DNA of 64,000 nt. It comes from Oscillatoriophycideae cyanobacterium NC_groundwater_1537_Pr4_S-0.65um_50_18. GTDB lineage: Bacteria; Cyanobacteriota; Cyanobacteriia; Elainellales; Elainellaceae. The position numbers and the translations under genes are program-made. Each line of letters begins with the position of its first letter. The stretch's first letter is position 1. The notes below the pieces were generated by a model. It was not told the origin of the DNA, did no database searches, and worked only from the letters and a program-made list of their open reading frames with translations. Shown one piece after another: positions 1 through 7,879 of the stretch. Location: NCBI GenBank assembly GCA_016208305.1, contig JACQYI010000006.1, positions 1-64,000 on the forward strand, written 5' to 3'.

Positions 1-1
1 C

Positions 2-118
2 TTGTTAGTACCATTGCGTCCAAATCGAGTTGAGCCTAGAGTTGTTAAACGCAGACCCAAACCTTTTCCCAGGATGCAGCAGCCTCGTTCAATGCTGAAA
101 GCTAAACTGGCTGCTTAA
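2..118 (+). mobile_element. IS4-type transposase, C-terminal end (partial)
   Basis: Frame 2 is open from the window start to a TAA at 116-118 and encodes about 38 residues, ending in a very basic tail (RPNRVEPRVVKRRPKPFP is the core). Basic PRVVKRR-type tails are typical of the C-terminus of IS4-family transposases. Only the end is inside the window, so completeness and the insertion-sequence borders cannot be judged. No inverted terminal repeat can be paired because the left half is missing. Confidence 0.7.
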
Positions 119-403
119 TTCTGCTTCCGTCAGTGCCATTCTACCATAGGCCTATTCTAGCTTTGGAGACTTGAGAGTGGGCGCATCTAGCCGTTGGGGG
201 AGCCTCTAAATGTTATGAGAGCAGGAGGGTAGGATGATGCGATCGCCGTTGTTCACTTCTCCCATCATCCCACTCTCGCATGACTCAAAATATCTGCTCC
301 CATAACGACAAGATGTACCCCTTGAGAGCCTGTTATTCTCTGACCACACTGATGGAAGAGCGTTACTAAGTCTTTAAACTCAACAAATAGCTCTTTATGG
401 ACA
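119..403. other. Intergenic stretch with an imperfect hairpin
   Basis: No gene is supported here. An imperfect inverted repeat pairs 225-239 with 263-277 (13 of 15 positions) around GCGATCGC. It could be the outer end of the element whose transposase tail precedes it, or a terminator-like hairpin between that gene and the converging VOC gene. No T-run follows it. Confidence 0.3.
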
Positions 404-829
404 TCAAGCATTGCGCTGGTTGAGTTGCAGCTCAAGCTGCTCATCCCAGAAAGAGGCTTCTATCTTATGTCCATCGGGATCGCGCACAAAGCAGCCGTAA
501 TATGGCTCACTATAGTCGGGTCTGCCACCGGGGGCACCTTCGTCTTTGCCGCCTGCCGCTAATGCTGCCTCATAGAAAGCGTGGACGGCTTCTTTGGTAG
601 GTGCGATAAAGCCAATGTGAGTACCGTTACCAACCGTTGCAGGTTGTCCGTCAAATGGCGTTCCCACCCAAAATTCGGGATATTGTTTGCCGTAGGCGAT
701 CGCTCCCGGATGCTCCATCAGTCGATTACAGCCCAACGTCGGCAACACAGCATCATAGAAGGCGATCGAGCGCTCAAAATCATTGGTGCCAATCGAAACG
801 TGCGAGAGAATGCTGGGGTTGTTATCCAT
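404..829 (-). CDS. VOC family protein (glyoxalase/bleomycin-resistance fold)
   Basis: The 141-residue protein starts with the typical VOC opening (LSHVSIGTNDFERSIAFYD) and ends with a second half-module carrying the DPDGHKIEASF signature. His near residue 10 and Glu near 125 are candidate metal ligands. VOC proteins are metal-dependent lyases, isomerases, dioxygenases or drug-binding proteins; the substrate cannot be read from sequence. It is divergent from the AraC gene at 1078, and a palindrome at 933-949 lies between them. Length is normal for the family. Confidence 0.88.
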   Translation of the reverse strand: MDNNPSILSHVSIGTNDFERSIAFYDAVLPTLGCNRLMEHPGAIAYGKQYPEFWVGTPFDGQPATVGNGTHIGFIAPTKEAVHAFYEAALAAGGKDEGAPGGRPDYSEPYYGCFVRDPDGHKIEASFWDEQLELQLNQRNA

Positions 830-932
830 GTCTGAAATTCTCCATAAGTTGAGTTGGACGTGGGTGCGCCAAAGAGTCGATCAGTGCTTTGATGTGCCCT
901 AACAAAGCTGAATGAAACGATTGGATTATAGC

Positions 933-949
933 AGTACTTTTGTACTAAA
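933..949 (-). promoter_or_regulatory. Palindromic operator candidate TTTAGTACAAAAGTACT
   Basis: Read on the minus strand, the site is TTTAGTAC-AAAA-GTACT, with 5-bp arms AGTAC/GTACT. A nearly identical 20-bp palindrome occurs at 3889-3908, beside the sigma/YciI promoters. Position between divergent VOC and AraC genes fits an operator. The protein that binds it is unknown. Confidence 0.45.
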
Positions 950-1077
950 TTGACTCATTTTCTCTTACCTTTTGTTAAGTTACAAGTTCACTCTGTTGAA
1001 GCAGTAATTATTTCCTATTTAACGCCATCATGGATACTTGACCCTGTATCTAAAGCAGATAATCAGGAGGCAGAAGT

Positions 1078-1746
1078 ATGATCTTTTTCTTTGAGGAAAG
1101 AGTATCTGACTCGTCTTTTGTTGAAACGATCTGGCGGACTCGCAGTGAAAATGCTGGTTCTTTTATCTCTCGTGCCGTGAGCCACTGGGAAATCGTCGTG
1201 ACGAGACAGGATGGCAAGACGACGCTAACACTGCGGGGGCCAGAGACAAAAGCAACACCTGCTCCCTGCCCCGCAAACGCTGAGTTTTTAGGCATCCAGT
1301 TTAAGCTAGGCACCTTTATGCCTCATCTGCCTGTCAGTAGCCTGGTGGATAGTGCGGCAACTTTGCCAGAAGCAACGAGCCAATCCTTCTGGCTGCATCA
1401 TTCGGCGTGGCAATTTCCCAGTTATGATAATGCCGATACCTTTGTGGATCAGCTCGTGCGCGAGGGGCTACTGGTGCGGGAGCCGATCGTGGATGCTGCA
1501 TTACGTGGACAACTGCAAGGGCGATCGCTTCGCTCCGTTCAGCGTCACTTTATCCAAGCCACCGGATTAACGCATTGCACCATCCAGCAGATTGAACGGG
1601 CACGACAGGCAGCAGATCTGCTGGAACAGGGTGTATCTATTCTCGATACGGCTGAACAAACAGGCTATGCGGATCAGTCTCATTTGACGCGATCGCTGAA
1701 ACGCTTTATCGGACAAACTCCGGCTCAAATGAGTCATGAACGATAA
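1078..1746 (+). CDS. AraC-family transcriptional regulator
   Basis: 222 residues. The C-terminal 100 residues form the double helix-turn-helix of AraC/XylS activators: RSLRSVQRHFIQATGL in the first unit, then the second-unit pattern ILDTAEQTGYADQSHLTRSL and the terminal RFIGQTPAQ. The N-terminal ~120 residues are a sensor domain of the short form found in DUF6597-type AraC proteins. ATG follows AGGAGGCAGAAGT, a good ribosome site. It is divergent from the VOC gene and precedes a reductase-like gene; its targets are unknown. The effector cannot be inferred. Confidence 0.9.
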   Translation: MIFFFEERVSDSSFVETIWRTRSENAGSFISRAVSHWEIVVTRQDGKTTLTLRGPETKATPAPCPANAEFLGIQFKLGTFMPHLPVSSLVDSAATLPEATSQSFWLHHSAWQFPSYDNADTFVDQLVREGLLVREPIVDAALRGQLQGRSLRSVQRHFIQATGLTHCTIQQIERARQAADLLEQGVSILDTAEQTGYADQSHLTRSLKRFIGQTPAQMSHER

Positions 1747-1899
1747 ATTCTGAACATCTGTCGTTTTTGTTCAAGACGGTTCCTTGCGGTTGTAGGTAGA
1801 GTTGTGGAGATGTCAGGCCGCCTCGCTAGAGCAGATCAGCAAAAGCAGGAATTTTTCATAACCAAGGCATTCATCGCAAAAGTCATAATAAGGGCTAAC

Positions 1900-2478
1900 A
1901 TGACCATGAGAAAATTAAAACTTCAAGTCCAGATGACCGTTGATGGATACATTGCAGGCTCCAATGGTGAGATGGACTTTATGGTGTGGAATTGGGATGC
2001 TGCATTAAAACAGTATGTCGAAACGATTACTGCTCCGGTTGACTGCATTGTCCTAGGGCGAAAACTTGCCGAAGGGTTTATTCCTCACTGGGCAGGTGTT
2101 GCGGCGAATCCGGATGATGAGGATTTTACTGCCGGAAAGAGATTTACAGACACCCACAAAGTTGTTTTTACTAAAACGCTGAACCAGTCAGAGGGGAACA
2201 ACACGGTGTTAGCCAAGGGTGACATTGTAGACGAAATGACTCAACTTAAAAACCAGCAGGGGAACGATATTATTGCTTATGGGGGTGCGGCTTTTGTATC
2301 GGCGCTCATCCAACATAGACTGATTGATGAATTTCATTTGTTCGTTAATCCAGTTGCCATTGGCAACGGAATGCCCATTTTCAAAGAACTCGACCATAGA
2401 CAAGATTTGACATTAGTCAAATCAGCATCATTTGAATGCGGTGTTGTTGTTCTGAATTACGAGCTGAAACACAATTAG
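1900..2478 (+). CDS. Dihydrofolate reductase family protein (RibD C-terminal-like)
   Basis: 192 residues from ATG 1900 (a second ATG at 1906 is equally possible). The frame stays open to a GTG at 1804, but the family opening, LQVQMTVDGYIAG, sits directly after 1900. Later signatures are DCIVLGRKLAEGF, the nucleotide-binding IIAYGGAAFVSALI and FHLFVNPVAIGNGMPIF. The fold is that of the RibD reductase domain. These stand-alone proteins are often called deaminase-reductases, but the true substrate is unknown and trimethoprim resistance should not be assumed. A distant homologue is at 19245-19817. Confidence 0.85.
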   Translation: MTMRKLKLQVQMTVDGYIAGSNGEMDFMVWNWDAALKQYVETITAPVDCIVLGRKLAEGFIPHWAGVAANPDDEDFTAGKRFTDTHKVVFTKTLNQSEGNNTVLAKGDIVDEMTQLKNQQGNDIIAYGGAAFVSALIQHRLIDEFHLFVNPVAIGNGMPIFKELDHRQDLTLVKSASFECGVVVLNYELKHN

Positions 2479-2537
2479 AAGATGCAAAACGTAAATAATT
2501 TTTGTATCGTTTGCCCCATCTAACCTGTTACACATCT

Positions 2538-3815
2538 CTAATCAGATTGGATATTAGGCTGAACTTCGCACAACCGACGCTCTAGAAAGCGACGCTCACT
2601 CTCATTTGTCACCAGTTCCAGTGCCCGTGTATAGCTCTGGGTCGCGTTCTCAAATGCGCCAACACGCCGGAATAAATCTGCACGGGTAGCGTGAAAGAGA
2701 TGGTAGTTGTCCAGGTCTGGGGCGAGGCTATCAATCAGTTCAAATGCTGCTAGTGGACTCTCTGCCATGGCGATCGCCACTGCCCGATTAAGAGCCACAA
2801 TGGGCGAAGGCTGCAAGCGTTCCAGCACCTCATAGAGTCGCACAATCTGTGCCCAGTCTGTGTCTTCTGCCCGTGCCGCCTGACAGTGGAGAGCAGCGAT
2901 CGCTGCCTGCAAGGCATACACCCCCGTTCCACCCCGCAACGCTTCTTCCACCAGGGGTAACGCTTCAGCAATTTGGGGGTGGTGCCAACGACGCCGATCT
3001 TGATCTTCCAGCAGAATCAGATCGCCTGCTTCATTCAAACGGGCATCGCGCCGTGAGTCGTGGAGTAACATCAGCGCCACCAATGCGGTGACTTCAGAGG
3101 GGGGTTGGGGTGCCAGCAATTGCCTCAGCAGTTGCCCTAGCCGAATCGCTTCGGTGCAAAGGTCTGCTCGTGCCATCAAATCTCCTTTGGTTGCGGCATA
3201 CCCTTCATTAAAGATGAGATAGATAACGGTCAAGACTGCCTCTATCCGAGGATTGAGATCGGTTGTCTCTGGTACTTTATAGGGAATGCCTGCATCTCGA
3301 ATTTTGCGTTTGGCACGGACTAATCGTTGTGCCATCGTTGCCGTAGGAACCAGAAAGGCGCGGGCGATTTCATCGGTTTCCAGTCCACCCAACATGCGCA
3401 GGGTTAACGCCACCTGCGTCTCCGTTGCCAGTGCCGGGTGGCAACAGGTAAAGATTAATCGCAGGCGATCGTCTCCAATTTCATCACTGTCGTAGGTGGG
3501 TTCTTCGCTCGATGGAATCAGCCCTGATGCGGCGTACCATTCTAGTTTTTCAGTCAGGCGTGTCTTTCGTCGCAGGCGATCGATCGCCTTATATCGGGCA
3601 GTGCGGATAATCCAGGCGCGAGGCAGATCGGGAATACCATTGCTTTCCCACTGATTTACTGCCGCTGCAAACGCTTCTTGTGCGGCTTCTTCAGCCAGAT
3701 CAAAATCTCCCACCAACCGAATTAGAATGGCGACAATGCGCCCCCATTCAGTGCGATATACAGAGGCGATCGCCTGAGCCACATCGGATTTTGAGGTTGA
3801 AGCCATACTTGCCAT
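2538..3815 (-). CDS. ECF RNA polymerase sigma factor, ECF42-type with C-terminal TPR-like extension
   Basis: Sigma-2 lies at the N-terminus (FDLAEEAAQEAF, then WIIRTARYKAIDRLRR). Sigma-4 follows near residues 130-190 (TDEIARAFLVPTATMAQRLV). A long C-terminal domain then carries the conserved IFNEGYAATKGD and helical repeats, as in the DUF6596/ECF42 class. No anti-sigma factor is adjacent; in this class the C-terminal extension is reported to control activity. The frame is open to a GTG at 3863, but the extra 16 codons coincide with a copy of the promoter repeat. ATG 3815 (or 3806) is therefore chosen. It is divergent from YciI/VOC genes, the known ECF42 context. Confidence 0.88.
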   Translation of the reverse strand: MASMASTSKSDVAQAIASVYRTEWGRIVAILIRLVGDFDLAEEAAQEAFAAAVNQWESNGIPDLPRAWIIRTARYKAIDRLRRKTRLTEKLEWYAASGLIPSSEEPTYDSDEIGDDRLRLIFTCCHPALATETQVALTLRMLGGLETDEIARAFLVPTATMAQRLVRAKRKIRDAGIPYKVPETTDLNPRIEAVLTVIYLIFNEGYAATKGDLMARADLCTEAIRLGQLLRQLLAPQPPSEVTALVALMLLHDSRRDARLNEAGDLILLEDQDRRRWHHPQIAEALPLVEEALRGGTGVYALQAAIAALHCQAARAEDTDWAQIVRLYEVLERLQPSPIVALNRAVAIAMAESPLAAFELIDSLAPDLDNYHLFHATRADLFRRVGAFENATQSYTRALELVTNESERRFLERRLCEVQPNIQSD

Positions 3816-3873
3816 AAAAATTTTTGCCGGGGTGTCGATCTGAGCCATTGCTGTTCGACTCACTTACAAGGGA
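3816..3873 (+). promoter_or_regulatory. ECF-type promoter unit, copy 1
   Basis: AAAAATTTTT (3816-3825) precedes TGTCGA (3833-3838), 17 bases, then CGAC (3856-3859), then TTACAAGGGAA. The same arrangement recurs at 3929 and 4012. As I recall, TGTCGA at -35 with a CGA-containing -10 is the predicted ECF42 target signature. It reads towards the YciI cluster and overlaps the extended N-terminal frame of the sigma gene. Confidence 0.6.
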
Positions 3874-3888
3874 ATACAATGATGATAA

Positions 3889-3908
3889 TTTAGTACAATA
3901 GTACTAAA
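3889..3908. promoter_or_regulatory. Perfect palindrome TTTAGTAC-AATA-GTACTAAA
   Basis: Eight-base arms with a four-base centre lie between promoter copies 1 and 2. The site shares TTTAGTACAAWAGTACT with 933-949. Two such sites near related VOC-type genes suggest a common repressor or activator not identified in this window. Confidence 0.5.
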
Positions 3909-3924
3909 AATTAAGTTTTTTAAT

Positions 3925-3974
3925 GAGGTGTCGATCCGAGCCATTCCTGTTCGACTGAATTACAAAGAAGGCAA
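3925..3974 (+). promoter_or_regulatory. ECF-type promoter unit, copy 2
   Basis: TGTCGA (3929-3934), 17 bases containing GAGCCATTCCTGTT, CGAC (3952-3955), then TGAATTACAAAGAAGGCAAAC, a ribosome-site-like string that is not followed by a start codon. It reads as a duplicated promoter-plus-leader unit lacking a gene. Confidence 0.6.
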
Positions 3975-3993
3975 ACCTCGATCGTACTCAATC

Positions 3994-4056
3994 AAAAATT
4001 TTTCAGTGCAGTGTCGATTTGAGCCATTCCCATTCGACTGAATCATAAAGGAGGCA
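3994..4056 (+). promoter_or_regulatory. ECF-type promoter unit, copy 3, with RBS for the YciI gene
   Basis: AAAAATTTTT (3994-4003), TGTCGA (4012-4017), 17 bases, CGAC (4035-4038), then AAAGGAGGC (4048-4056) six bases before the ATG of the first YciI gene. This is the copy best placed to drive the seven-gene cluster. Confidence 0.65.
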
Positions 4057-4061
4057 ACCCA

Positions 4062-4421
4062 ATGAAATATTTGCTGCTGATCTATATGGATGAAACCGTT
4101 CTAAGTGAAACCGAGCGAGAGCATTGCTATGGCGAATCTGCTCAACTCGCTCAGGAATTGCATAGTAAAGGACAATTTCTGGCAACGGCTCCACTCCATC
4201 CCGTCGCAACGGCAACCAGTGTCCAAGTCCGAGATGGCAAATCCCTGGTGACGGATGGGCCGTTTGCCGAAACCCGCGAACAATTGGGCGGTTTCTTCCT
4301 CGTCAATGCTCAAGATTTGGATGAAGCCATTGCAATCGCCACCCAAATTCCAGGAGCACGAGTTGGCACTGTCGAGATTCGTCCTGTGATTGAAGTTGCG
4401 GGATTACCAACACAGTCATAA
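4062..4421 (+). CDS. YciI family (DGPF) protein
   Basis: 119 residues with the opening MKYLLLIYMDE, central TATSVQVRDGK, and the namesake motif TDGPFAETREQLGGFF. It ends with VEIRPVIEV. The fold is a ferredoxin-like alpha-beta barrel; enzymatic activity is unproven for most members. DGPF proteins are the standard partner of ECF42 sigma factors, and this is the first gene after three putative ECF promoters. RBS AAAGGAGG is optimal. A second, more divergent YciI protein is at 5101. Confidence 0.93.
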   Translation: MKYLLLIYMDETVLSETEREHCYGESAQLAQELHSKGQFLATAPLHPVATATSVQVRDGKSLVTDGPFAETREQLGGFFLVNAQDLDEAIAIATQIPGARVGTVEIRPVIEVAGLPTQS

Positions 4422-4453
4422 CCATCTTCAACCGCTTGAAAAGGAGAACCCTC

Positions 4454-4951
4454 ATGCAAAACAATCACACAATTACACCCTGCTTGTGGTTTGATCATCA
4501 AGCTGAAGCCGCCGCTCAGTTTTATACATCGATTTTTCGCAATTCAAAGATTGTGCATATCAGCCGATACGGAGAAGTTGGGCAAGACATTCACGGCAAA
4601 CCAGCCGGAACCGTCATGACCGTCAGCTTTGAACTCGATGGTCAGTCATTCACAGCGCTGAACGGAGAACCCAACTTCAAATTTAACGAGGCAATTTCCT
4701 TCCAGGTCTTTTGTGATACCCAGGAGGAAGTGGACGATTACTGGCAAAAACTGTCTGCGGGTGGAGATGAAACCGCACAGCAATGCGGCTGGCTCAAGGA
4801 CAAATATGGCGTTTCCTGGCAAATTATTCCTCGCATTCTGATTGAGTTACTCAACCATCCCGATGCGGCAACAACTCAAAACGTTACCACTTCCATGCTG
4901 CAAATGAAGAAAATCGAGATTGATGAACTCAAGCGGGTTGCTGCTGGTTAG
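4454..4951 (+). CDS. VOC family protein, PhnB-like
   Basis: 165 residues from ATG 4454, chosen because AAAAGGAGA lies just upstream (an in-frame TTG at 4436 would put the RBS inside the gene). The sequence ITPCLWFDHQAEAAAQFYTS, then FTALNGEPNFKFNEAISFQV, CGWLKDKYGVSWQIIP and the tail MLQMKKIEIDELKRV define the PhnB/3-demethylubiquinone-methyltransferase-like group. The methyltransferase name is historical; these lack a SAM fold. A close family relative is at 47562-48047. Thirty-two bases separate it from the YciI gene, so co-transcription is likely. Confidence 0.9.
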   Translation: MQNNHTITPCLWFDHQAEAAAQFYTSIFRNSKIVHISRYGEVGQDIHGKPAGTVMTVSFELDGQSFTALNGEPNFKFNEAISFQVFCDTQEEVDDYWQKLSAGGDETAQQCGWLKDKYGVSWQIIPRILIELLNHPDAATTQNVTTSMLQMKKIEIDELKRVAAG

Positions 4952-4963
4952 CAATCGCAAACT

Positions 4964-5030
4964 GTACGGGCGGGTTTAGCAGACCAAACTGCACTCCGTA
5001 ATAGATTTGACAGCAAAACCCGCCCCTACC
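4964..5030. repeat. Inverted-repeat element with GGGCGGGTTT / AAACCCGCCC ends
   Basis: GTACGGGCGGGTTTAGC (4964-4980) pairs with GCAAAACCCGCCCCTACC (5013-5030) around a 32-base centre. It sits between two genes of the ECF cluster. Elements with such GC-rich ends resemble dispersed palindromic repeats of cyanobacteria. It might also act as a hairpin that tunes expression of the downstream genes. Confidence 0.5.
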
Positions 5031-5100
5031 AAACATCGAACTTATTGAATTCTCATTCCTCAGCTATCCACCTCAAAACGACTCAACAGGAGATTTCACA

Positions 5101-5532
5101 ATGAAAGTCATGGTCTTCGTCAAAGCAACTCAAGACTCCGAAACTGGGATTATGCCGAGCACAGAGGTGATGACTGAAATGGGGCAGTTCAACGAAGAAT
5201 TAGCCAGGGCAGGGATCTTACTCGCGGGTGAGGGGCTTCATCCTAGCTCAAAAGGGGTGCGAGTTCACTTTTCAGGGACGGATCGCACCGTCACCCAAGG
5301 CCCCTTCACGCCGGCGCAGGAGCTAGTGGCAGGGTACTGGCTGTGGCAGGTGGACTCAATGGAAAAGGCGATCGCCTGGGTGAAGCGCTGCCCCAACCCA
5401 ATGCCAGGAGATTCCGAAATTGAGATCCGTCCCGTATTCGAGGCAGAAGATTTTGGTGAAGCCCTGACCCCCGAATTAAGGGAGCAGGAAGACCGCATTC
5501 GTGCCCAGGTTGAAACACGGCAGTCAGAGTAA
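5101..5532 (+). CDS. YciI family protein
   Basis: 143 residues: MKVMVFVKATQDSETG opening, a GVRVHFSG segment, TQGPFTPAQELVAGYWLWQV as a variant of the DGPF region, and IEIRPVFEAEDFGEAL. It is longer than the first copy, with a charged C-terminal helix ending REQEDRIRAQVE. This corresponds to the larger YciI subgroup often adjacent to ECF sigma genes. RBS CAGGAG lies 8 bases before ATG. The intergenic repeat at 4964-5030 lies in front of it. Confidence 0.92.
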   Translation: MKVMVFVKATQDSETGIMPSTEVMTEMGQFNEELARAGILLAGEGLHPSSKGVRVHFSGTDRTVTQGPFTPAQELVAGYWLWQVDSMEKAIAWVKRCPNPMPGDSEIEIRPVFEAEDFGEALTPELREQEDRIRAQVETRQSE

Positions 5533-5591
5533 ATTCATCTACGCCCGATCAACTCATCACAATACAGAATCGATGACTCAAGGAGAAATTA

Positions 5592-6002
5592 ATGAAACTC
5601 AATTCTTACCTGATGTTCGATGGCAACTGTGAAGCTGCATTCAAGTTTTACGAGCAATGTTTGGGCGGCAAAATCACCATGATGATGACGCATAAAGAAG
5701 CACCCTCCGCAGAAAATATCTCACCAGAGTGGCAGGACAAAATCATGCACGCCAGTCTTGAGCTAGAAGATCGCCTCCTGATGGGATCTGATTGCCCACC
5801 AGGCTATTTTGAAACCCCTCAAGGCTTCTACGTACAAATTAGCGTGCCTGAAGTCGCTGAGGCAGAACGGATTTTTCACGCTCTGGCAGAAAACGGCAAG
5901 GTGAAGATGGCGATCGCCCAAACCTTCTGGTCTGTTCGCTTTGGCATGTTGGTTGATCAGTTCGGAACACCTTGGATGGTCAACTGTGAGCAAGTAGTTT
6001 AA
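5592..6002 (+). CDS. VOC family protein, PhnB-like (short form)
   Basis: 136 residues beginning MKLNSYLMFDGNCEAAFKFY and containing LGGKITMMMTHKEAPSAE, MGSDCPPGYFETPQGF and the closing VDQFGTPWMVNCEQ. This pattern is typical of the short PhnB-like VOC proteins found with DGPF proteins. AAGGAGAAATTA precedes the ATG. The molecular function is not established for this subgroup. Confidence 0.92.
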   Translation: MKLNSYLMFDGNCEAAFKFYEQCLGGKITMMMTHKEAPSAENISPEWQDKIMHASLELEDRLLMGSDCPPGYFETPQGFYVQISVPEVAEAERIFHALAENGKVKMAIAQTFWSVRFGMLVDQFGTPWMVNCEQVV

Positions 6003-6067
6003 GCCTTCTACGACTCTCTCTTTTCCACTTTCCGCAGACAGATTCAAAACACTACACAGGAGAAACC

Positions 6068-6502
6068 ATGAGTACTCAAATTTTCGTCAATCTTCCTGTC
6101 AAAGATCTCCAGCAATCGATCGCGTTTTTCACAAAACTTGGCTTTCAGTTCAATCCACAATTTACTGATGAAACTGCCACCTGCATGATTGTTGCTGAGA
6201 CCATCTTTGTGATGCTCTTGACCCATGAGAAGTTCAAAACATTCACGCCGAACCCGATTTGTGATGCCACGAAAAGTACTGAAGTGTTGACCTGCCTATC
6301 GATGGAGAGCCGAGAAGCGGTTGATGATCGAGTTCGTAAGGCGATCGCCGCTGGTGGTACCACTTATAACGAACCTCAAGACTACGGATTTATGTATGCA
6401 CATGGGTTTCAGGATTTAGATGGTCACATTTGGGAACTGATGTACATGGATGCCAGTGCGATCGCTCAGGCTGATTCTGCCAAGGAAAAGGTGGAGGTGT
6501 AA
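6068..6502 (+). CDS. VOC family protein (extradiol dioxygenase-like)
   Basis: 144 residues: IFVNLPVKDLQQSIAFFTKL opening, a variable centre with MIVAETIFVMLLTHEKF, and closing FQDLDGHIWELMYMD. The Glu in IWELM would be a metal ligand in catalytic VOC members. It has the ACACAGGAG ribosome site and lies 65 bases after the previous gene. Fourth VOC or YciI partner in the cluster. Confidence 0.92.
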   Translation: MSTQIFVNLPVKDLQQSIAFFTKLGFQFNPQFTDETATCMIVAETIFVMLLTHEKFKTFTPNPICDATKSTEVLTCLSMESREAVDDRVRKAIAAGGTTYNEPQDYGFMYAHGFQDLDGHIWELMYMDASAIAQADSAKEKVEV

Positions 6503-6559
6503 GCCATCACAAAAACAGGTTTTTGATCGAGTTCAACCATTGCATTATGGAGATTCAAA

Positions 6560-7288
6560 ATGATTCAGAACACAATTGCACATCCCAATGTTACTGGAAA
6601 AGACGAATGGCTAACTGCTCGCAAAACATTGCTTGAGCACGAAAAAGAGTTGACGAAGCAGCGCGATCGCATTAACGCCGAACGACGCAGGCTACCGATG
6701 GTCAAGCTTGAGAAAGAATATATCTTAGAAGGTTCAGAGGGTTCCGCAAAACTCATTGATCTGTTTGAGGGACGCACCCAACTGATCATCTACCACTTCA
6801 TGTTTGCTCCAGAGTGGGAGAAAGGCTGCATGGGTTGTACAGGCTTTGTGAATTCGCTGGGTGATCTATCGCTGTTGAATCAGCGTGATACAACTTTCGT
6901 GATGGTTTCCCGCGCCCCGCTTCCCAAGCTAGAAGCTTACAAGACGCTGAAGAAATGGACGCTTCCCTGGTATTCCTCCTTTGGCAGCGATTTCAACTAC
7001 GATTTCCACGTCACTCTGGACGAAACCATTGCACCCACCGAATACAACTATCGAGCCAAGGCAGAGTTAGAGCGATTAAACGGCCCCAATGTAATACAAG
7101 GCGAAAGCCACGGACTCAGCGTGTTTTTCCGCTTAGGTGATGATGTGTTCCACACCTACTCAACTTACGCCCGTGGCGTTGAATCCCTGACCGATTCCTA
7201 CAGCCTGCTGGATATGACTCCTTACGGACGGCAGGAAGACTTTGAAGACTCACCCCCTGGATATCCGCAAAAGCCGACGTATGGGTAA
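6560..7288 (+). CDS. DUF899 (thioredoxin-like) family protein
   Basis: 242 residues. The N-terminus has [20 protein letters not shown] followed by [18 protein letters not shown], then a CxxC pair in [14 protein letters not shown], and [17 protein letters not shown]. This is the conserved layout of DUF899, predicted to have a thioredoxin-like fold. The C-terminal [14 protein letters not shown] is also characteristic. No activity is known with confidence. GGAGATTCAAAATG supplies the start. These proteins repeatedly occur with DGPF and ECF genes. Confidence 0.92.
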   Translation: MIQNTIAHPNVTGKDEWLTARKTLLEHEKELTKQRDRINAERRRLPMVKLEKEYILEGSEGSAKLIDLFEGRTQLIIYHFMFAPEWEKGCMGCTGFVNSLGDLSLLNQRDTTFVMVSRAPLPKLEAYKTLKKWTLPWYSSFGSDFNYDFHVTLDETIAPTEYNYRAKAELERLNGPNVIQGESHGLSVFFRLGDDVFHTYSTYARGVESLTDSYSLLDMTPYGRQEDFEDSPPGYPQKPTYG

Positions 7289-7358
7289 AAACGTGACACT
7301 TCTCCGTTAACTCTACGGCGATCGCAACTCTCAATCATTCATCATAAGGAGACAAAAA

Positions 7359-7874
7359 ATGGAAACGATCCAAACCGAACAAACTTCCCCCATGCCTGCT
7401 CAACCTCAAAAAGAACATCAGTGGCTTCAAAAACTTGTCGGTGAGTGGACTTATGAAACCGAAGTGATGATGGAACCCAATCAACCCCCCGTAAAATCGA
7501 CGGGAACAGAAACAGTGCGATCTTTGGGTGGACTCTGGTTTCTGGCAGAAGGACAGGGTGAGATGCCGTGTGGTGGTGCTGCAACAACGCTGATGACCCT
7601 TGGCTACGATCCCCAGAAGCAACGTTATGTGGGTACCTGGATCGGCTCAATGATGACGTATCTTTGGCAATACGATGGTGAATTGGATGCAGCAGCAACT
7701 ATACTGACGCTCAACGCCGATGGCCCTGCCATGACGGGTGAGAAGAAACTAGGAAAGTACAAAGATGTGATTGAGTTCAAGAGCGACGATCACCGAGTTC
7801 TGACATCCCATATGTTGGGAGATGACGGGCAATGGCAGCACTTTATGACTGCCCATTATCGGCGCAAGCAATAA
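7359..7874 (+). CDS. DUF1579 domain protein
   Basis: 171 residues. After a short Pro/Gln-rich N-terminus, the DUF1579 core begins at HQWLQKLVGEWTYETEVMME and continues with the TLGYDPQKQRYVGTWIGSM signature and DDGQWQHFMTAHY end. The domain is a lipocalin-like beta barrel of unknown role. ATAAGGAGACAAAAA is a strong ribosome site. It is the last gene of the ECF42-linked cluster; a converging remnant follows it. Confidence 0.92.
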   Translation: METIQTEQTSPMPAQPQKEHQWLQKLVGEWTYETEVMMEPNQPPVKSTGTETVRSLGGLWFLAEGQGEMPCGGAATTLMTLGYDPQKQRYVGTWIGSMMTYLWQYDGELDAAATILTLNADGPAMTGEKKLGKYKDVIEFKSDDHRVLTSHMLGDDGQWQHFMTAHYRRKQ

Positions 7875-7879
7875 GATGT

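Noticed and set aside
1050-1313. 87-codon minus frame over the AraC start
   Set aside because: It is antisense to the AraC gene and shows no family pattern.
1804-1899. Extended N-terminus of the reductase-like protein from GTG 1804
   Set aside because: The family opening starts after 1900; the extra 32 residues do not match.
1900-2478. Trimethoprim-resistance dihydrofolate reductase
   Set aside because: RibD-type family, not folate-type DHFR; name resemblance only.
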